This document shows, in pieces, positions 4,556 to 8,605 of a stretch of 8,605 bases of DNA; positions within the stretch are counted from its first letter, which is position 1; each line of letters opens with the position of its first letter. The position numbers and the translations under genes were made by a program. The DNA lies in contig DGDX01000069.1 of the NCBI GenBank assembly GCA_002385665.1, forward strand, positions 20,283-28,887, written 5' to 3'. The DNA comes from Firmicutes bacterium UBA3941. GTDB taxonomy: Bacteria > Bacillota > Clostridia > Caldicoprobacterales > UBA3941. The notes under the pieces are model-generated. The model searched no databases. It was not told the origin of the DNA and saw only the letters and a list, made by a program, of their open reading frames with translations.

Positions 4556-6322
4556 ATGAAAAGGAACTGGATAACACAAGACAGCAAGCCGTGTATAACA
4601 ATTGCCTTATCATCAGAGGCTACCCCGCAGGAGAGGTATGCAGCCAGTGAATTAAGAAATTACTTGAACTATATCACCTCTTCGAGCCTGCCGATGGGGG
4701 ATGAAGATACCCCGGGACCCGTCATAGCCATTGGCAAGGCAGCAGCCCGCCTGGGAGTTATCCCGGACGAAGGGTTGGGAGATGATGGATTTACCCTGCG
4801 GACGGTAGGGGACAGCCTGGCTATTGTAGGGGGTAAGAGGGGCGTTATCTATGGGGTATACGAATTTCTTGAAAAGCTGGGATGCCGCTTTTTCACCCCT
4901 AAATGCGAAAAGATACCCTCGCTGCCCACTCTGCAGATGCCTCAGCTGGATGATACCCAGGTACCCGTACTTGAGTACCGGTATCATAACTATACCGACT
5001 TTGTCAGGTATCCCCGGTTTGCCGTTAAAAACAGGATAAACGGGCCGGTACCGATCAAGGAGGAATTTGGTGGCCACCTATCCTATGTTTGGTTTGTACA
5101 CACCTTTGAGCCCTGTATTTTAAATCCGGAAGAATGGTTTGACGAACATCCGGAGTACTTCTCCATGGTCGATGGCCGCAGGATAAAAGAACGCACCCAG
5201 CTGTGTCTGACCAATCCGGATGTACTGGAAATTGCCATCGAAAAGGTAAAGAAGGCCTTGAGGGAGAATCCGGAGTCCCGCCTGATATCAATTTCCCAAA
5301 ATGATTGGTACAACAATTGTACCTGTCCTGAATGCCGTAAAATCGATGAGGCCGAAGGGAGCAATGCGGGCAGTTTGATCTGGTTTGTCAACAAGGTGGC
5401 AGAAGCCATCGAGCCGGAATTCCCGGACGTTATAGTCGACACCCTGGCCTATCAATACAGCCGGCCGGCACCAAAGTATATCCGTCCCCGCAGGAATGTA
5501 TGTGTACGCCTGTGCTCCATCGAGTCCTGCTTCACCCACTCCTTTGAAACCTGTGATGATGAGACCAGGAAGGTCAAGCGGCCTGATGATACCACCTCGG
5601 ATTTCATCACTGACCTCAGGGACTGGGCCAAGGTATGCGACCGCTTGTATATATGGGACTATACTACCTGCTTTGCCCATTATCCTGCACCTTTCCCCAA
5701 TTGGAACGTTTTGCAGCCCAATATGCAGGCCTTTGTAAGGAATAACGTCAAGGGTGTATTTGAGCAGGCTTGCGGCGCTATAGGAGGCAGTACCGATCTT
5801 AATGAGCTGAGGGCCTATCTTATAGCAAAGCTCCTCTGGGATGCGGATTGTGATTACGACAGGCATATGCATGAATTCCTGGATTACTATTATGGGGCGG
5901 CAGCACCATATATCCATCAATATATCAAAACCCTGACGGATAAGGTGGAGAGGGATAATATCCATCTGGGCTTTAATGATCAATGCGACCGGCCCCACCT
6001 GACTGAGGAAATGCTGGATATCTATGACAGGATATTCGATCAGGCGGAAAGGGCAGTTATTGGAGATCCGATCCGGGCTATGCGGGTAGCCAGGGCTCGT
6101 CTGAGTATTCGCTGGGTACGTATTAAGAACAATGCCATGTTGAAGAACAAGAAGAATCCGGCTGAAATCAACCAATTCTTTAGCGACTGGCATGCCCACG
6201 GATTGACCCGGATCGATGAATGGGTCAGCAAGGAGACAACCCACCGGGCCCTGATCGAGAATCTATGGCGTGGGACTGAATACTACGAGAACTGGTGGGA
6301 AGAGGGCAGGGAAGAGCTATAA
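4556..6322 (+). CDS. DUF4838 domain protein, glycosidase-like, cytosolic
   Basis: A 588-residue protein of the DUF4838 family, often grouped with alpha-glucuronidase-like glycoside hydrolases; its substrate is unknown. An N-terminal alpha/beta domain (about 12-115) contains ERYAASELRNYL (26-37) and GGKRGVIYGVYEFLEKLG (92-109), ending in RFFTP, as in the non-catalytic N-domain of GH67-like enzymes. The central part has the family features SQNDW (247-251), the C-x-C-x2-C cluster C255/C257/C260, AYQYSRPAPK (298-307), RLCSIESC (318-325), LYIWDYTT (364-371) and VKGVFEQ (398-404), suggesting a TIM-barrel. A helical C-terminal domain (about 415-588) follows. There is no signal peptide, so it should act in the cytosol on imported oligosaccharide, and the many cysteines (I count 17) agree with a reducing compartment. 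AAGGA lies 10 nt before ATG. Catalytic acids cannot be fixed from sequence alone. Confidence 0.83.
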   Translation: MKRNWITQDSKPCITIALSSEATPQERYAASELRNYLNYITSSSLPMGDEDTPGPVIAIGKAAARLGVIPDEGLGDDGFTLRTVGDSLAIVGGKRGVIYGVYEFLEKLGCRFFTPKCEKIPSLPTLQMPQLDDTQVPVLEYRYHNYTDFVRYPRFAVKNRINGPVPIKEEFGGHLSYVWFVHTFEPCILNPEEWFDEHPEYFSMVDGRRIKERTQLCLTNPDVLEIAIEKVKKALRENPESRLISISQNDWYNNCTCPECRKIDEAEGSNAGSLIWFVNKVAEAIEPEFPDVIVDTLAYQYSRPAPKYIRPRRNVCVRLCSIESCFTHSFETCDDETRKVKRPDDTTSDFITDLRDWAKVCDRLYIWDYTTCFAHYPAPFPNWNVLQPNMQAFVRNNVKGVFEQACGAIGGSTDLNELRAYLIAKLLWDADCDYDRHMHEFLDYYYGAAAPYIHQYIKTLTDKVERDNIHLGFNDQCDRPHLTEEMLDIYDRIFDQAERAVIGDPIRAMRVARARLSIRWVRIKNNAMLKNKKNPAEINQFFSDWHAHGLTRIDEWVSKETTHRALIENLWRGTEYYENWWEEGREEL

Positions 6323-6330
6323 TTTGCACC

Positions 6331-6359
6331 GGATTATCGCTTTTTGTGTCTCATAATCC
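6331..6359 (+). repeat. Inverted repeat just after DUF4838
   Basis: GGATTAT (6331-6337) pairs with ATAATCC (6353-6359) across a 15-base loop containing five T. It starts nine bases after the stop. With no T-run after the stem it is a poor terminator, but it may be a 3'-end or processing hairpin. Confidence 0.35.
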
Positions 6360-6424
6360 AATATCCGTATTCCAATGATGAGGAACACCCAATAAAACCC
6401 CTTAATGAAGATGATTAGTTGGGC

Positions 6425-6483
6425 GGATATTTGTAAATTTATGTTATATTTTATCCATATGTGTTATATATATGCAAATATCC
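6425..6483. repeat. Nine-bp inverted repeat framing an AT-rich segment
   Basis: GGATATTTG (6425-6433) and CAAATATCC (6475-6483) are exact inverted copies around 41 AT-rich bases with several TATATT/TATATA hexamers. The promoter of the zinc-ribbon operon is probably here, though no -35/-10 pair stands out. The arms lie about 50 bp apart and could be two half-sites allowing looping, or a leader stem. Confidence 0.4.
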
Positions 6484-6523
6484 ACTTACTAATAAATACT
6501 GACCAGAGAAAGGATGTTTTGCT

Positions 6524-7108
6524 ATGAAAAAAGGAAGGTTTGGCGTAAGTCTAACCGCAATCGCAGCCATCGCCTTTCTATTCACTGCACTGCGGCAGCC
6601 CCAATCGGTATTGCTGGTTGCAGGTTTTGCCCTGTTGGCAGAGAAGGACGAATGGCTCAACCGCCAGGTACTTCAGGCACTATTGCTGACCATTGCATAC
6701 TATCTTGCAGCGATGGTTTTGGACTGGATCTTTGGTGGGATCAGCAAATTCTTTGGCTACTTTGGAGTCTATATAATCCAGAACACCATGGCTCAGGTGA
6801 ATACCTTTTTTGGGGACCTAGTTTATATAGTCCTAATAGTATTTACTGTAATAGCCCTTATAAAGGTAATAGGCGGAAAGGATGCCGGACTACCCTTTAT
6901 ATCTAAATTGGTTGTATCACACATACCTGTCCAGCCTGCTTCTCCACCTGTAGAACAGCCACCCGTTCAGCAGGCAGAGGTAGAGACAGAAGCCCAAAAT
7001 GCAGTGAAGGAAGAATCCTACAACCTCCAAAGTAATTGCTCTTCCTGCGGGGCGCCCCTGGGACAGGAGTCCCGATTCTGTACCCAATGCGGTGCAAAGA
7101 ACGAATAA
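6524..7108 (+). CDS. Membrane protein with C-terminal zinc ribbon
   Basis: A 194-residue protein of unknown function. The N-terminal part is hydrophobic, with segments at about 8-22, 28-40, 52-70 and 97-117, suggesting three or four membrane passes. A Pro/Gln/Glu-rich linker (about 134-165) follows. The end is a compact zinc ribbon, C172-x2-C175 and C186-x2-C189, ending CGAKNE. Such ribbons usually sit at the N-terminus of these small membrane proteins, so the C-terminal position is unusual and puts the ribbon in the cytosol only if the last segment exits inward. AAAGGA lies 10 nt before ATG. The stop is 26 nt before the next gene, which carries an N-terminal ribbon, so the two are co-transcribed. 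A sensing or scaffold role is a guess; I name no function. Confidence 0.8.
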   Translation: MKKGRFGVSLTAIAAIAFLFTALRQPQSVLLVAGFALLAEKDEWLNRQVLQALLLTIAYYLAAMVLDWIFGGISKFFGYFGVYIIQNTMAQVNTFFGDLVYIVLIVFTVIALIKVIGGKDAGLPFISKLVVSHIPVQPASPPVEQPPVQQAEVETEAQNAVKEESYNLQSNCSSCGAPLGQESRFCTQCGAKNE

Positions 7109-7134
7109 TTTCATTATGAAGTGGAGGAGAAGAA

Positions 7135-7689
7135 ATGTTTTGTGGAAATTGTGGCAGCAGCCTGCAAGATGGAGCAAAGTTTTGCGGCAGTTGTGGAGCG
7201 AAGGTCGAGGCGGCAGCGCCGGTGAATGAAACGCAGCCAGAAGCTACACCGGAAGTTTCCGGTCAGCCCCGGGATACGGCGGATAATACCACCCAGTCCA
7301 TGCCGGTAAAAGAAGTACAGTCCTCATCCCATACGTCATACACTCCACCGGCCCAACCCGCATCCGGATATGTAGCACCCCAACCTGACCAGGGATACTC
7401 CGGGCAGCAACATACCTACCAGCCTGCAGCCTCTCAACCTTATGGACCTTTTGTTGATAATTCGCCCCTTAGTGTTGGCCAATACATAGTCATGTTTATA
7501 TTGATGGCTATACCTTTGGTAAATTTGATAATGCTATTTGTCTGGGGCTTTAGCTCGTCGGAAAATACCAATAGGAAAAATTTTGCAAGAGCCTCCCTTA
7601 TCCTGATGGCTATAGCCATAGGGCTTTGGATTATTGTAGCTATATTTATTGTGGGTGTTGTTGGTAGTATGGTGGGAAGTTACTATTAA
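7135..7689 (+). CDS. Membrane protein with N-terminal zinc ribbon
   Basis: A 184-residue protein of a type common in Firmicutes and of unknown function. It opens with a zinc ribbon, C3-x2-C6 and C17-x2-C20 (MFCGNCG and FCGSCGAK). A long, probably disordered linker (about 24-110) rich in Pro, Gln, Ser and Tyr follows, then two membrane segments (about 115-138 and 152-178). The conserved-looking stretch IPLVNLIMLFVWGF (126-139) and NRKNFARA (146-153) link the segments, as in related zinc-ribbon membrane proteins. GGAGG lies 7 nt before ATG. It is the second gene of an operon with the preceding protein, whose C-terminal ribbon resembles this one (FC-x2-CGAK in both). A terminator follows. Confidence 0.85.
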   Translation: MFCGNCGSSLQDGAKFCGSCGAKVEAAAPVNETQPEATPEVSGQPRDTADNTTQSMPVKEVQSSSHTSYTPPAQPASGYVAPQPDQGYSGQQHTYQPAASQPYGPFVDNSPLSVGQYIVMFILMAIPLVNLIMLFVWGFSSSENTNRKNFARASLILMAIAIGLWIIVAIFIVGVVGSMVGSYY

Positions 7690-7712
7690 AATTGTTGGGC
7701 ATCCTGATCATG

Positions 7713-7733
7713 GGTTTGCTATAAATCCAAACC
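7713..7733 (+). repeat. Small hairpin before the main terminator
   Basis: GGTTTG (7713-7718) pairs with CAAACC (7728-7733) over a nine-base loop and is followed by TTGTTCTTTT. It may be a weak first terminator for the zinc-ribbon operon ahead of the stronger one. Confidence 0.35.
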
Positions 7734-7746
7734 TTGTTCTTTTGAT

Positions 7747-7795
7747 ATCACCGCCTTCGGTTCGGAAATCGACCCAGGAGGCGGTGATGTTTTTG
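7747..7795 (+). terminator. Terminator of the zinc-ribbon operon
   Basis: A perfect 10-bp stem ATCACCGCCT/AGGCGGTGAT (7747-7756 with 7779-7788) carries a 22-base apical part that can fold further (GGT and CG with CGACC), then GTTTTTG. It starts 57 nt after the operon's last stop. Confidence 0.78.
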
Positions 7796-7810
7796 AAGTA
7801 GCTTTTCCTA

Positions 7811-7839
7811 TTGCCATACCTGGGTTCATGGACTAAACT
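7811..7839 (+). promoter_or_regulatory. Candidate promoter of the radical SAM gene
   Basis: TTGCCA (7811-7816, five of six) and TAAACT (7834-7839, four of six) are separated by 17 bp, the standard housekeeping spacing. They lie between the terminator and the ribosome site GGAGGG (7851-7856). Confidence 0.5.
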
Positions 7840-7868
7840 ATATGTAGTGTGGAGGGATGTTATAAAAA

Positions 7869-8605
7869 ATGCTAAAGCTTAATCATTTAATTTCAGCCGG
7901 AATAATAACCAACTACAATTGTTCATCAAAATGCAAGCATTGTTCCTATGCCAGTTCACCGGAATGGCCCAGGGACTATATGACTGCGTCTACAGCGGAT
8001 GAGATATTCTCCATCCTAAGAAAGCTGGGCTGTACCCATGTCCATATAGGAGGCGGCGAGCCCCTGCTGCGTCCGGAAAGGATATATCCTGTCCTGGAGT
8101 CAGCCAGGAGAAATAGAATAGCCATTGATTATATTGAGACCAACGCATCCTGGTTTAAGGATGAGGCATCGGCCATAGAAGTCCTTAAGGAGATAATGGA
8201 CCGTGGGGTGCATCAACTCTTGATCTCCATTGACCCGTATCATAACGAGTACATACCCTTTAACAAGATTAAAGGTCTGATGATGGCGTGTTCAAAAGCC
8301 AATATGGGGGTATTTCCCTGGCTGATGGAATTTTGGGACGACCTGGATTCCTTCGATCATAGCAGGCCCCACTCCCTGGAGGAGTATGGTCGGCTCTTTG
8401 GACAAAGCTATTTAAGACGGCTGCCGGGCAGGTACGGGATCGGCTACAAGGGGCGGGCCCTGAAGACCTATAGGGATACCTTTAAAAGGGAGTCCTTTGA
8501 CAGCATAATGAAAAAATCAAGAGGATGCAGCCTGTTATCGGGGATCTACCATTCCCATATAGACCTGTATGGCAATTTTGTTCCCCAGTCATGTCCGGGT
8601 CTGTC
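7869..8605 (+). CDS. Radical SAM enzyme, partial at the window edge
   Basis: The first 245 codons of a radical SAM protein; the 3' end is outside the window. The CX3CX2C motif binding the [4Fe-4S] cluster and S-adenosylmethionine is C18/C22/C25 (YNCSSKCKHC), followed by the SAM-contacting GGGEP (61-65), ETN (90-92) and LLISIDPYH (117-125). Further on, C220 and C242 lie in a region (DLYGNF and SCPG) resembling the start of a SPASM-type auxiliary-cluster domain, but too little is present to be sure. An in-frame TAA at 7863-7865 and the ATG six bases on fix the start. The ribosome site GGAGGG is about 12 nt upstream, longer than usual. I see no small precursor-peptide gene upstream, so a role in peptide modification has no local support. 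The substrate is unknown. Confidence 0.88.
   Translation, partial: MLKLNHLISAGIITNYNCSSKCKHCSYASSPEWPRDYMTASTADEIFSILRKLGCTHVHIGGGEPLLRPERIYPVLESARRNRIAIDYIETNASWFKDEASAIEVLKEIMDRGVHQLLISIDPYHNEYIPFNKIKGLMMACSKANMGVFPWLMEFWDDLDSFDHSRPHSLEEYGRLFGQSYLRRLPGRYGIGYKGRALKTYRDTFKRESFDSIMKKSRGCSLLSGIYHSHIDLYGNFVPQSCPGL

Noticed and set aside
5288..6244. A 318-codon minus-strand frame inside DUF4838
   Set aside because: It is a shadow of the clearly coding plus-strand frame, with no recognisable motif or ribosome site.
7690..7868. Search for a small precursor peptide gene before the radical SAM enzyme
   Set aside because: ATG frames here stop within a few codons; the space is filled by hairpins, a terminator and a candidate promoter.

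Overview
The window reads as chromosomal DNA of a Gram-positive, probably spore-forming bacterium of the Clostridia. The signs are strong AGGAGG-type ribosome sites, TTG and GTG starts, compact intrinsic terminators, a small XRE regulator of a type I associate with Clostridia, a DUF378 membrane protein, a DUF4867/DUF4838 pair and a Spo0E-like mini-protein. This assignment is inference from gene content. I see no rRNA, tRNA, CRISPR array, insertion sequence or phage gene.

Layout. Positions 1-45 are the terminator of a gene off the left edge. A short-chain dehydrogenase runs leftward (105-791, TTG start). A single-domain bacteriohemerythrin runs rightward (1100-1498). It lacks one canonical His iron ligand and sits behind a leader hairpin whose loop can pair with downstream RNA. 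Next comes an extremely acidic lipoprotein (1724-2044), whose leader holds an orphan, full-length Shine-Dalgarno sequence and overlapping palindromes. It ends in a terminator facing a leftward DUF378 membrane protein (2204-2407). The stretch 2408-3077 looks empty but holds a likely 51-residue Spo0E-like reading frame on the minus strand with no standard start codon (2672-2827).

An XRE regulator (3078-3389, GTG start) follows a perfect 16-bp palindrome. A DUF4867 protein (3602-4258) follows a perfect 20-bp palindrome. A 588-residue DUF4838 protein with glycosidase-like features comes next (4556-6322). These two unknown-function proteins share a direction but are separated by about 300 nt with a hairpin, so they are probably separate units of a carbohydrate-related neighbourhood. 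A two-gene operon then encodes mirror-image membrane zinc-ribbon proteins, one with a C-terminal ribbon (6524-7108) and one with an N-terminal ribbon (7135-7689), closed by a terminator. A radical SAM enzyme starts at 7869 behind its own candidate promoter and is cut by the window edge.

No single multi-gene system explains the window; most units stand alone with their own signals. The best leads are the mirrored zinc-ribbon operon, the hemerythrin ligand change and leader, the Spo0E-like frame without a start codon, and the two strong operators at 3046-3061 and 3550-3569.
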